Part shown: positions 14,111 through 22,801 of the stretch, piece by piece
Numbering within the stretch: position 1 is the first letter of the stretch
Layout: the number at the start of each line of letters is the position of its first letter
NCBI RefSeq assembly: GCF_018596315.1
Contig: NZ_JAHEAG010000001.1
Coordinates: 310,001-374,000 of the forward strand
Length of the DNA: 64,000 bases
Reading direction: 5' to 3'
From: Bradyrhizobium sp. SRL28
GTDB taxonomy: Bacteria; Pseudomonadota; Alphaproteobacteria; Rhizobiales; Xanthobacteraceae
Notes under the pieces: generated by a model
The model's input: the letters and a program-made list of their open reading frames with translations, nothing else
The model's database searches: none
What the model was told of the DNA's origin: nothing
Program-made: the position numbers and the translations under genes

Positions 14111-17100
14111 TGACGGCCCCCGACACGACCGAGGATCGCAACCGGCTGCAAGGCACGCTGTCCGTCGTTCGTCCCGCCTCCCCCGTCGAGGCCGTCAAGT
14201 TCGAGACCTTCATCCGGATCACCGCCGACGGATCGGTCACCGCCTATAACGGCCACGTCGATCTCGGCACCGGCATTCGCACCGCGCTCGGGCAGATCGT
14301 CGCCGAAGAGCTCGATGTATCCTTTGCGCGTGTCGTCGTCGTGCTCGGCGATACATCGCTGGTCCCCAATCAGGGCGCGACGATCGCGAGCGAAACGATC
14401 CAGATCACCGCCGTGCCGCTGCGCAAGGCTGCGGCGCAGGCGCGGCAGTTTCTGGTCGCGCGTGCCGCGGCGCGGTTGGAGCTCCCGATCGACGGCCTCA
14501 TCGTTGAAGACGGCCTGATCCGCGGCAAGGACAATCGCAGCGTCAGCTATGGCGAGTTGATCGCGGGCGAGACCATCCAACTTGAACTGACGGATGATGT
14601 TCCGGTGAAGTCCGCCGACGCCTACACCATTGTGGGGCAATCGGTGCCGCGCATCGATCTGCCGGCGAAGGCAACCGGCGAACTGGTGTACGTCCACGAT
14701 ATGCGCGTTCCCGGCATGCTGCATGGCCGCGTGGTACGTCCGCCCTATGCGGGCGTCGATGTCGGCGACTTCATCGGCAACAGCCTGATCGCGGTGGATG
14801 AGGCCTCGGTACGCGGCTTCCCCGGGCTTGTCGCGGTCGTCCGCATCGGCGACTTCGTCGGCGTCGTCGCCGAGCGCGAGGAGAACGCAATCAAGGCGGC
14901 GGCGCAGCTCAAGGTCACCTGGAAGCCGGTGCCGACACTGCCCGACCTGAAGGACATCGAGACCGCGCTGCGCGCCAATCCGTCGACGCCGCGAACGCTG
15001 ATCGACAAGGGCGACGTCGATGCGGCGATTGCCGGTGCCGCAAAACCGATGCCGCGAACCTATGTCTGGCCCTACCAGATGCACGCTTCGATCGGCCCAT
15101 CCTGCGCGGTCGCCGATTATCAGGAGGATCTGACGCGGGTCTGGTCCGGCACGCAGAACCCGCATCATCTGCGCACCGAACTGGCACGGCTGATCCATCG
15201 CCGCGAAGCCGAGATCGAGGTGATCCGGATGGAGGCCGCCGGTTGCTACGGCCGCAACTGCGCCGATGACGTTTCTGCCGACGCGGTGCTGCTATCGCGG
15301 GCCGTCGGCCGGCCCGTTCGCGTGCAGTTGACGCGCGAGCAGGAGCACGCGTGGGAGCCCAAGGGCACCGCACAGTTGATGGATGTCAACGGCGGATTGA
15401 ACGCCGACGGCAGCGTCGCCGGTTATGATTTTGCCACCCGCTATCCCTCGAACGGCGCACCGACGTTGGCGCTGCTGCTGACCGGCACCATCCCGCACAC
15501 CCCTGTCGTGTTCGAGATGGGCGACCGCACCGCGATCCCGCCCTACGACTACGACAATCTGCGCGTGGTGGCCAACGACATGCCGCCGATCGTGCGCGCC
15601 TCGTGGCTGCGCGGGGTCTCGGCGCTGCCGAACACGTTTGCGCATGAATCCTGGATCGACGAATGCGCCGATGAAGCCGGCGTCGACCCGATCGAGTATC
15701 GCCTGCGCTATCTGAAGGACCCACGCGCGGTCGATCTCGTCAATGCGGTGGCCGAGCGCGCCGGCTGGAAGCCGCGGCCGATGCGGCAGGAACCGGAAGA
15801 CGAAGGCGACATCGTGCGCGGGCGCGGCTTTGCCTATGCGCTTTATGTCCACAGCAAGTTTCCGGGCTATGGCGCGGCGTGGTCGGCGTGGATCGCCGAC
15901 GTCGCCGTCAACAAGGCGACCGGCGATGTCAGCGTGACGCGCGTCGTCGCCGGGCAGGATTCCGGCCTGATGATCAATCCGGACGGCGTGCGCCACCAGA
16001 TCCACGGCAATGTCATCCAGTCGACCAGCCGCGCGCTGATGGAGGAAGTGTCGTTCGACCGCACGTCGGTGACGGCGCGCGAATGGGGCGCCTACCCCAT
16101 CATCAAATTCCCCGAGGTGCCCGAGATCGACGTGTTGATGCTGCCGCGGCAAGATCAGCCGCCGCTCGGCGTCGGCGAGTCCGCCTCCGTCCCCAGTGCC
16201 GCCGCCATCGCCAACGCGATCTTTGATGCGACCGGTGTGCGCTTTCGCGAATTGCCGTTCACGCCGGAGCGCATCCTGCGGGGCCTGCGCGGCGAGGCAC
16301 AGACGGCGCCGGAAGCGTTGCCGTCGCCGGCATCGGCGCCGCAGCCCGATCTCAACCGGTGGCGAAATCCATTCAACGGACGGCGCGGTGTGTTCGCGAC
16401 CGCCGCAGCCCTGTGCGTCGCCGCGATCGGTATCGGCGCCGCCGTCTTGCCATGGCGTGCCATCGCGCCGATCGCGCGCCCCGATGCCTCGGTCTATTCG
16501 GCCGCCACCATTGCCCGCGGCCAGCAACTCGCCGCGCTCGGCGACTGCGCGGTCTGCCACACCGCGGCGAACGGCATCCTCAACGCGGGCGGCAAGCCGC
16601 TGCCGACGCCGTTCGGTACGATCTACGCGACCAACATCACGCCGGATGTCGAAACCGGAATCGGCGCGTGGTCCTATCCCGCCTTCGAGCGCGCGATGCG
16701 CGAAGGCATCCATCGCGACGGCCGGCATCTTTATCCGGCATTTCCCTACACGCATTTCGCCAGGACCACCGACGCCGACATGCAGGCGCTCTACGCCTAT
16801 CTGATGGCGCAACCGGCGGTGCGCGCGGAGACGCCGCAGAATGCGCTGGCGTTTCCGTTCAACCTTCGCCCGCTGATGGCCGGATGGAACGCGCTGTTCC
16901 ACAAGCCGGCGGTGTTCCAGGCCGACCCGGCGAAATCCGAGATATGGAATCGCGGCGCCTATCTCGTCGAAGGCCTCGGCCATTGCAGCGCCTGCCATTC
17001 GCCGCGCAATACGCTGGGCGCGGAAAACGCGAACGCCTATCTCGCCGGCGGATTTACCGAAGGCTGGGAAGCGCCGGCGCTGACGTCGCTGTCACGAGCG

Positions 17101-17673
17101 CCGATCCCATGGAGCGAGGACGAGCTGTATGCGTATTTGCGAACTGGCGAGTCGCGCTTTCACGGCGTCGCTGCCGGGCCGATGGCGCCGATCGTGAAGG
17201 AGCTCGCCGCTTTGCCGGATTCCGATATCCGCGCCATGGCGGTCTATCTCGCCTCATTTAACGCGACCTCGATGGATCGAACGGCGCAGGAGGCGCTTGC
17301 CGCGAGACTGGAATCCTCGACCGGCACGCGCGCATCGGCCGCGCCCAGTGTAGGCGCCCGGATCTACCAGGGCGCCTGCGCGGTGTGCCACGAGGTCGGC
17401 GGCGCGCCGCTGTTCGGAAGCCGGCCGTCGCTCGCGCTGAACAGCAATCTGCACAGCGCCGCACCCGACAATCTCATTCAGGTCATTCTGCACGGCATCG
17501 CCAAGCCAGCCATAACCGACCTCGGTTACATGCCGGCCTTTAGGGACAGCCTGACTGACGGCCAGGTCGCGGAGCTGGTAGGGTACCTCAGGCAACAATT
17601 TGCCCCGGATAAGCCGGTCTGGAAGGATATTCATGCTGCGACCAGCCGCATCCGGCGGGAACATGTGCGATGA
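14110..17673 (+). CDS. nicB: nicotinate dehydrogenase large subunit, molybdopterin plus three cytochrome c hemes
   Basis: A 1187-residue protein, the same length I recall for Pseudomonas putida NicB. Residues 1 to about 740 form the molybdopterin aldehyde-oxidase-type domain (GHVDLGTGIRTALGQIVAEE, MEAAGCYGRNCADD, QPPLGVGESASVPSAAAIAN). A hydrophobic segment near 760-783 anchors the chain. A C-terminal tri-heme domain has CAVCH at 813-817, CSACH at 959-963 and CAVCH at 1090-1094. Such enzymes feed electrons to the respiratory chain, an aerobic design. ATG 14110 overlaps the nicA stop; the frame is open far upstream only as an antisense shadow. Pairing with a reductive 6-hydroxynicotinate pathway is notable. 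Confidence 0.9.
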   Translation: MTAPDTTEDRNRLQGTLSVVRPASPVEAVKFETFIRITADGSVTAYNGHVDLGTGIRTALGQIVAEELDVSFARVVVVLGDTSLVPNQGATIASETIQITAVPLRKAAAQARQFLVARAAARLELPIDGLIVEDGLIRGKDNRSVSYGELIAGETIQLELTDDVPVKSADAYTIVGQSVPRIDLPAKATGELVYVHDMRVPGMLHGRVVRPPYAGVDVGDFIGNSLIAVDEASVRGFPGLVAVVRIGDFVGVVAEREENAIKAAAQLKVTWKPVPTLPDLKDIETALRANPSTPRTLIDKGDVDAAIAGAAKPMPRTYVWPYQMHASIGPSCAVADYQEDLTRVWSGTQNPHHLRTELARLIHRREAEIEVIRMEAAGCYGRNCADDVSADAVLLSRAVGRPVRVQLTREQEHAWEPKGTAQLMDVNGGLNADGSVAGYDFATRYPSNGAPTLALLLTGTIPHTPVVFEMGDRTAIPPYDYDNLRVVANDMPPIVRASWLRGVSALPNTFAHESWIDECADEAGVDPIEYRLRYLKDPRAVDLVNAVAERAGWKPRPMRQEPEDEGDIVRGRGFAYALYVHSKFPGYGAAWSAWIADVAVNKATGDVSVTRVVAGQDSGLMINPDGVRHQIHGNVIQSTSRALMEEVSFDRTSVTAREWGAYPIIKFPEVPEIDVLMLPRQDQPPLGVGESASVPSAAAIANAIFDATGVRFRELPFTPERILRGLRGEAQTAPEALPSPASAPQPDLNRWRNPFNGRRGVFATAAALCVAAIGIGAAVLPWRAIAPIARPDASVYSAATIARGQQLAALGDCAVCHTAANGILNAGGKPLPTPFGTIYATNITPDVETGIGAWSYPAFERAMREGIHRDGRHLYPAFPYTHFARTTDADMQALYAYLMAQPAVRAETPQNALAFPFNLRPLMAGWNALFHKPAVFQADPAKSEIWNRGAYLVEGLGHCSACHSPRNTLGAENANAYLAGGFTEGWEAPALTSLSRAPIPWSEDELYAYLRTGESRFHGVAAGPMAPIVKELAALPDSDIRAMAVYLASFNATSMDRTAQEALAARLESSTGTRASAAPSVGARIYQGACAVCHEVGGAPLFGSRPSLALNSNLHSAAPDNLIQVILHGIAKPAITDLGYMPAFRDSLTDGQVAELVGYLRQQFAPDKPVWKDIHAATSRIRREHVR

Positions 17674-17734
17674 GCTGCCATGCCGGGGCCAAAACCCTCT
17701 AGTTGGCCGGCTCCCGGCACGGTAGAGTTCCACC

Positions 17735-19039
17735 ATGGCAGTTACAGACATTGCATCCCGAACCTATAACCACGGCTGGCGGCTCGACCCGATCGTGCGC
17801 AGCCTGCTCGATACCGATTTTTACAAGCTCCTGATGCAGCAGATGATCCGCGATCTCTATCCGGATCAGCGCGTCACCTTTTCGGTGATCAACCGCTCCA
17901 AGCATGTCCGCCTTGCCGAGATCATCGACGAGGGCGAGTTGCGCGCGCAACTCGACCACGCGCGCAGCATCCGCTTCACCAAAAAGGAGCTGATCTGGCT
18001 CGCCGGTAATACGTTCTACGGCAAAACCCAGATGTTCTCGCCCGACTTCATCCATTGGCTCGCCAACTTCCGTCTGCCCGAATACGAGCTCAACAAGGTT
18101 GATGGCCAGTACGAGCTGCACTTCCACGGGCCGTGGACCCACACGACCATGTGGGAAATCCCGGCGCTTGCGATCATGAACGAGCTGCGCTCACGCCAGG
18201 CGACCAAGGGACAGGGCCGTTTTGTGCTCGACGTGCTCTATGCCCGCGCCAAGGCCAAGCTGTGGTCCAAGGTCGAGCGGCTGCGCAAGCTCGAAGGTCT
18301 GCGCCTGTCTGACTTCGGCACCCGCCGCCGTCACGGCCATCTGTGGCAGCGTTGGTGCGTCGAGGCCGTCAAGGAAGGCCTCGGGCCTTCGTTCACCGGC
18401 ACCTCCAACGTACTGCTGGCGATGGACAACGATCTCGAAGCGATCGGCACCAACGCGCATGAATTGCCGATGGTCGCGGCGGCGCTGGCGAATTCCGATG
18501 AGGAGTTGCGCTGGGCGCCCTATCGCATTCTCGACCAGTGGCGCCATACCTACGGCGGCAACCTCTTGATCGCCCTGCCCGACGCTTTCGGAACAAAGCC
18601 GTTCCTGCGCGACGCGCCGGACTGGGTCGCCGACTGGACCGGCTTTCGCCCGGACAGCGCGCCGCCGATCACGGCTGGTGAGGACATCATCAAATGGTGG
18701 AAGCAGAAGGGCCGCGATCCCCGGGAGAAGCTGTTGGTGTTCTCCGACGGCATGGATGTCGGCTCGATCGAGGAGACCTACCGGCATTTCGCCGGACGCG
18801 TCCGCATCTCGTTCGGCTGGGGCACCAACCTCACCAACGATTTCGTCGGCTGCGCGCCGGACGGTTCCGCCGATCTCGACCCGATCTCGCTGGTCTGCAA
18901 GGTGACGTCGGTTGATGGACGACCGGCCGTGAAGCTGTCTGATAATCCCGAGAAGGCCACCGGCTCCCCGGCTGAGGTCGAACGTTATTTGCGCGTGTTC
19001 GGAAATGCCGGCCGTGTCCGCACCGCCGTGCACGTCTGA
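17735..19039 (+). CDS. pncB: nicotinate phosphoribosyltransferase
   Basis: A 434-residue enzyme of NAD salvage. It condenses nicotinate with PRPP to nicotinate mononucleotide using ATP. Family blocks are [16 protein letters not shown] near the start, [17 protein letters not shown] and GTNAHELPM, whose H242 matches the histidine phosphorylated in PncB. DGMDVGSI and [12 protein letters not shown] form the phosphate-binding part. It lies 61 bases after nicB on the same strand. The catabolic and salvage uses of nicotinate are thus encoded side by side and could be co-transcribed. Confidence 0.95.
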   Translation: MAVTDIASRTYNHGWRLDPIVRSLLDTDFYKLLMQQMIRDLYPDQRVTFSVINRSKHVRLAEIIDEGELRAQLDHARSIRFTKKELIWLAGNTFYGKTQMFSPDFIHWLANFRLPEYELNKVDGQYELHFHGPWTHTTMWEIPALAIMNELRSRQATKGQGRFVLDVLYARAKAKLWSKVERLRKLEGLRLSDFGTRRRHGHLWQRWCVEAVKEGLGPSFTGTSNVLLAMDNDLEAIGTNAHELPMVAAALANSDEELRWAPYRILDQWRHTYGGNLLIALPDAFGTKPFLRDAPDWVADWTGFRPDSAPPITAGEDIIKWWKQKGRDPREKLLVFSDGMDVGSIEETYRHFAGRVRISFGWGTNLTNDFVGCAPDGSADLDPISLVCKVTSVDGRPAVKLSDNPEKATGSPAEVERYLRVFGNAGRVRTAVHV

Positions 19040-19084
19040 GCTAACAAATACCTTCCTGCCACCCGTTGACCCGACGAGCCCCGC

Positions 19085-20380
19085 ATGCCCGCACCCAAGC
19101 CGCCTGCTTTCGAAACCCTGAGCCTGCATGCCGGCCAGCGCCCGGATCCCGCCACCGGCGCCCGCGCCGTTCCGATCTACCAGACCACGTCCTACGTGTT
19201 CCAGGATTCCGATCACGCCGCGGCACTGTTCAACCTGGAACGCGCCGGACACATCTACACCCGCATTTCCAATCCGACGACGGCGGTACTCGAAGAGCGG
19301 CTCGCGGCGCTCGAATCCGGCGTCGGCGCGATCTGCACGGCGAGCGGCATGGCCGCGATGCATCTGGCGATCGCAACCCTGCTCAACGCCGGCGATCACA
19401 TCGTCGCCTCCGCCTCGCTCTATGGCGGCACCATCAACCTGCTGGCCCATACGCTGCCGCGCTTCGGCATCACGACCACCTTCGTCAAGCCGCGCGAGCT
19501 CGATGAGTTCCGCGCGGCGATCAAGCCGAACACGCGGCTCGTGATCGGCGAGACCATTGGCAATCCCGGGCTCGAGGTGCTGGATATTCCTGATGTCGCA
19601 CAGATCGCGCATGACGCCAAAATTCCGCTTCTGATCGACAACACCTTTGCGACGCCGTTCCTCAGCCGCCCGATCGAGCTCGGCGCCGATATCGTGATGA
19701 ACTCCGCGACCAAATGGATCGGCGGCCACGGTATCGCGATCGGCGGCGTTATCGTCGATGGCGGGCACTTCGACTGGCACGCCTCCGGTAAATTCCCCCA
19801 GCTCACGGAACCCTATGCCGGCTATCACGGCATCGTCTTCGACGAGCAGTTCGGCCAGGCCGCCTTCATCATGCGTGCCCGCACCGAAGGTTTGCGCGAT
19901 TTCGGCGCGTGTCTTTCGCCGACCAATGCGTTCCAGTTGCTGCAGGGCGTCGAGACGCTGGGCGTCCGCATGGAGCGCCACATGAGCAACACGCTTGCGG
20001 TGCTCGAGGCGCTGACCGCCAACAAGGCCGTCGACTGGGTGCTGCATCCGGCGCTGGAGAATCATCCCGACCATCAGCTTGCGAAGCGGCTGCTGCCGCG
20101 CGGCGCCGGATCGATCGTCTCTTTCGGCATCAAGGGCGGGCGCGCGGCCGGCAAAAAATTCATCGAGTCGTTGCGGATGATCAGTCACCTCGCCAATGTC
20201 GGCGACGCCAAGACGTTGGTCATTCACCCCGCCAGCACCACGCATCAGCAGATGGATGCCGCGCAGCTCAAGGCGGCGGGCGTCGGCGAGGAACTGGTAC
20301 GGCTGTCGGTCGGCATCGAAACCGTTTCCGACATCATCGACGATCTCGGCCAGGCGCTTCGCGCATCGCAGAAGGTTTGA
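19085..20380 (+). CDS. metY: O-acetylhomoserine aminocarboxypropyltransferase-like PLP enzyme
   Basis: A 431-residue Cys/Met-metabolism PLP enzyme (fold type I). Visible blocks are [29 protein letters not shown], the PLP lysine K210 in [12 protein letters not shown], and the C-terminal [16 protein letters not shown]. Length and the AGQ start match MetY, which makes homocysteine from O-acetylhomoserine and sulfide and can use methanethiol to form methionine directly. It starts 45 bases after pncB and is followed four bases later by a hydrolase gene. MetZ or gamma-lyase function is a less likely alternative. Confidence 0.88.
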   Translation: MPAPKPPAFETLSLHAGQRPDPATGARAVPIYQTTSYVFQDSDHAAALFNLERAGHIYTRISNPTTAVLEERLAALESGVGAICTASGMAAMHLAIATLLNAGDHIVASASLYGGTINLLAHTLPRFGITTTFVKPRELDEFRAAIKPNTRLVIGETIGNPGLEVLDIPDVAQIAHDAKIPLLIDNTFATPFLSRPIELGADIVMNSATKWIGGHGIAIGGVIVDGGHFDWHASGKFPQLTEPYAGYHGIVFDEQFGQAAFIMRARTEGLRDFGACLSPTNAFQLLQGVETLGVRMERHMSNTLAVLEALTANKAVDWVLHPALENHPDHQLAKRLLPRGAGSIVSFGIKGGRAAGKKFIESLRMISHLANVGDAKTLVIHPASTTHQQMDAAQLKAAGVGEELVRLSVGIETVSDIIDDLGQALRASQKV

Positions 20381-20383
20381 TCC

Positions 20384-21163
20384 ATGCAGCTTTCCGTCAA
20401 TGGTGCTGATGTCTTCGTTGCCACCGGCGGCCGTCCGTTCGATCCGTCGCTGCCTGCAGTCGTGATGCTGCACGGCGCGGGGTTCGATCATTCGACCTGG
20501 GCACTGCACAGCCGATGGTTCGCGCATCACGGCTATTCCGTGCTGGCGCCGGACTTGCCGGCGCACGGCCGCTCTTCGGGTGCGCCGCTTCCGACCATCG
20601 CCGACATGGCCGACTGGACCGCCGCGCTGCTCAATGCCGCCGAAGCGCCGAAGGCAAAGCTGGTCGGGCATTCGATGGGGTCGCTGATCGCGCTCGAGAC
20701 CTCCGCGCGGCATCCCGACAAGGTCTCCGGCCTCAGCCTCATCGGCACCGCCGCCACGATGACGGTGGGGCCCGATCTACTCAAGGCCGCGGAGGTCAAC
20801 AATCCCGATGCCATCGACATGGTCTCGATCTGGGGCCTCGGATTCAAGGCCGAGCTCGGCGGCAGCCTCGCGCCGGGACTGTGGATGCATCAGGGCGCCC
20901 AGCGCGTGCTGCAGCAGACGCGGCCGGGCGTGCTGTACAACGATCTCAACGCCTGCAACTCCTATCAAGGCGCACTCGCCGCAGCCGCGCAGGTGAAGGT
21001 GCCCGCGACCTTCATTCTCGGTGAGCGCGATATGATGACGCCTGCGAAGGCCGGCAAGACGCTCGCAGCAGCGACGCCGAATTCGCGTACCGTTGTCGTG
21101 CCAGGCGCCGGCCATATGATCATGGCCGAGGCGCCGGACGAGTTGCTGGCGGCGCTGCGGTAG
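20384..21163 (+). CDS. alpha/beta-fold hydrolase
   Basis: A 259-residue alpha/beta hydrolase. The oxyanion-hole motif is VMLHGAGFDHSTW, the nucleophile elbow GHSMGS, and the C-terminal part has the acid within LGERDMMTP and the histidine in GAGHMIM. Such enzymes hydrolyse esters, lactones or carbon-carbon bonds; the substrate is not evident. The three-base gap behind the metY-like gene implies co-expression. Confidence 0.9.
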   Translation: MQLSVNGADVFVATGGRPFDPSLPAVVMLHGAGFDHSTWALHSRWFAHHGYSVLAPDLPAHGRSSGAPLPTIADMADWTAALLNAAEAPKAKLVGHSMGSLIALETSARHPDKVSGLSLIGTAATMTVGPDLLKAAEVNNPDAIDMVSIWGLGFKAELGGSLAPGLWMHQGAQRVLQQTRPGVLYNDLNACNSYQGALAAAAQVKVPATFILGERDMMTPAKAGKTLAAATPNSRTVVVPGAGHMIMAEAPDELLAALR

Positions 21164-21174
21164 TAGGTCACGCT

Positions 21175-21263
21175 CGTCATTGCCGGGCTTGACCCGGCAA
21201 TCCATCCCAAGAAGAGACTCTTGCGAAGATTGCTGGATGCGCGGGTCAAGCCCGCGCATGACG
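21175..21263. repeat. palindromic repeat, GGGCTTGACCC family
   Basis: CGTCATTGCCGGGCTTGACC on the left mirrors GGTCAAGCCCGCGCATGACG on the right. It fills the gap between two convergent genes. Relatives lie at 26450 and 38914. Confidence 0.75.
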
Positions 21264-21270
21264 AACATTG

Positions 21271-22287
21271 CTACCGCGCCGGCTTCCTCTCGACCGGATG
21301 AATATCGATCGCGCGCAACCTTCCCATGCGCAGCACGTCCATCGACAGCGTTCGCCCGATGCGGTCGCGGTCGAGGGCGCAGATCAGGTCGTCTACGCCG
21401 TTGATCTCGACGCTGTCGAGCCTGATCACGACGTCGCCCGGCAATAGTCCTGCCTTCGCGGCCGGACTGTCCGGCTCGACCTGCGCCAGCAGCGCGCCCA
21501 TCTTGTTGTCGATGCCGGCGACCACCGCGTGCCGACGCGGGATCGGAGCGGTCTGGCCGGCGACACCGATATAGGCGCGGCGGACATAGCCGTGGCGGAT
21601 GATTTCCGACAGCACGAACTGCGCCGTGTTGCTGGCGACCGCAAAGCAGATGCCCTGCGCGCCGCTGATGATCGCGGTGTTGATGCCGATCACTTCAGCC
21701 GACGACGACACCAGCGGGCCGCCGGAATTGCCGGGATTGAGCGCGGCATCGGTCTGGATCACGTCCTCGATGGTCCGCCCGCTCACCGAGCGGATCGAGC
21801 GACCGAGCGCCGACACCACGCCGGCCGTCACGGTCGATTCGAATCCGAGCGGGTTGCCGATCGCGACCACGAGCTGGCCGCGGCGCAGGCTCTTGGAATT
21901 GCCGAGCGAGGCATAACGCAGATCGCGCGCGCCATCGGCCCGCAACAGCGCAAGGTCAGTGTCCGGGTCGACGCCGAGCACATGGGCGTCGGTGACAAAC
22001 CCTTCGTTGTCCCGCAGCCTGATCTCTTTCGACGATCCGACCACATGGCTGTTGGTCAGCACCAGGCCGTCCGGCGAGATGACGATCCCGGAGCCGAGCC
22101 CGCCGCGTTCGCGCGCGTTGCGCACTTTCGGTCCGGTTTCGACGCGAACCACAGCCGGCCCGACGCGTTCGGTCACGCCGATGACGGCGTTGGAATAGGC
22201 GTCGAGCAGAGCCTGGTCGTTTGCAGGAGTGGATTCGGGCGCAGGCGACAGGTCGTCGCCGGCATTGTCTGAGGTAAAATCCAGCAT
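21271..22287 (-). CDS. HtrA/DegP-like trypsin-PDZ serine protease, no signal peptide
   Basis: A 338-residue protease. The catalytic histidine is in LTNSHVVGS, the aspartate in VDPDTDLALLRAD and the serine in NPGNSGGPLV. A C-terminal PDZ domain covers roughly 245-330 (VEPDSPAAKAGLLPGDVVIR). The N-terminus MLDFTSDNAGDDLSPAPEST is acidic and not a signal peptide, so unlike typical DegP it should stay in the cytoplasm. It follows a GMC oxidoreductase and its small subunit on the same strand by about 57 bases. Confidence 0.9.
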   Translation of the reverse strand: MLDFTSDNAGDDLSPAPESTPANDQALLDAYSNAVIGVTERVGPAVVRVETGPKVRNARERGGLGSGIVISPDGLVLTNSHVVGSSKEIRLRDNEGFVTDAHVLGVDPDTDLALLRADGARDLRYASLGNSKSLRRGQLVVAIGNPLGFESTVTAGVVSALGRSIRSVSGRTIEDVIQTDAALNPGNSGGPLVSSSAEVIGINTAIISGAQGICFAVASNTAQFVLSEIIRHGYVRRAYIGVAGQTAPIPRRHAVVAGIDNKMGALLAQVEPDSPAAKAGLLPGDVVIRLDSVEINGVDDLICALDRDRIGRTLSMDVLRMGRLRAIDIHPVERKPAR

Positions 22288-22344
22288 GGCGAATGTCCTT
22301 CGGTTCCCTCAAATGGTGGCCGGGAACCGCTCGCGCAAGTGCTG

Positions 22345-22794
22345 CTAGCGCGCATGCCGCAGCGTCGAAGGCCGGGCCTTGACAGGATCGAGCAGCGACC
22401 AGTCGCCCTGCTCCAGCGCGTAGCCTTTCGGGAACGGCGCGCGAAGCTCCAGCCCGAGCGACCGCAGCACGCGGTCGTCGCGGTAGTAGCATTGCAGGAC
22501 CACGCGAACGAGCGTCGCCGCAGCAGCGCCGCCGGTGGCGCGGAACTCAATTGCGACTGCGTCTCGCCGCGCGGAATCGAGTTCGGCCAGCGGTTGGCCT
22601 GCGAGGCGTGCGAGATGATCGAGCGCCTGCGTGACCAGCGCAGTATCGCGGCCGAGCGTCGCCAGCATGTCGGCCTGGATCGCGGGATCGTCTGCGCCGG
22701 GCACCTTGTATTCGTCGCTGGCGGGAATGATCATCGCAGCGACGGTGCGGAGATCGTCGCGTTGGGCTGAGGTCAGTTCATTTGCTGCGGACAT
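22345..22794 (-). CDS. GMC-oxidoreductase partner, gluconate dehydrogenase subunit 3-like
   Basis: A 149-residue protein starting MSAANELTSAQRDDLRTVAA followed by MIIPASDEYKVPGADD. This resembles the small subunit 3 family that accompanies FAD-dependent GMC dehydrogenases and helps export or maturation. No Tat signal is seen, which is unusual if the complex is periplasmic. ATG 22794 is chosen because the upstream start at 22821 would overlap the GMC gene. It begins seven bases after the GMC stop. Confidence 0.7.
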   Translation of the reverse strand: MSAANELTSAQRDDLRTVAAMIIPASDEYKVPGADDPAIQADMLATLGRDTALVTQALDHLARLAGQPLAELDSARRDAVAIEFRATGGAAAATLVRVVLQCYYRDDRVLRSLGLELRAPFPKGYALEQGDWSLLDPVKARPSTLRHAR

Positions 22795-22801
22795 GGCGGT
22801 C

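Noticed and set aside
18191..20713. An 840-codon open frame on the minus strand
   Set aside because: It lies antisense to pncB, the metY-like gene and the hydrolase gene, all of which have clear motifs. Its composition is shadow-like.
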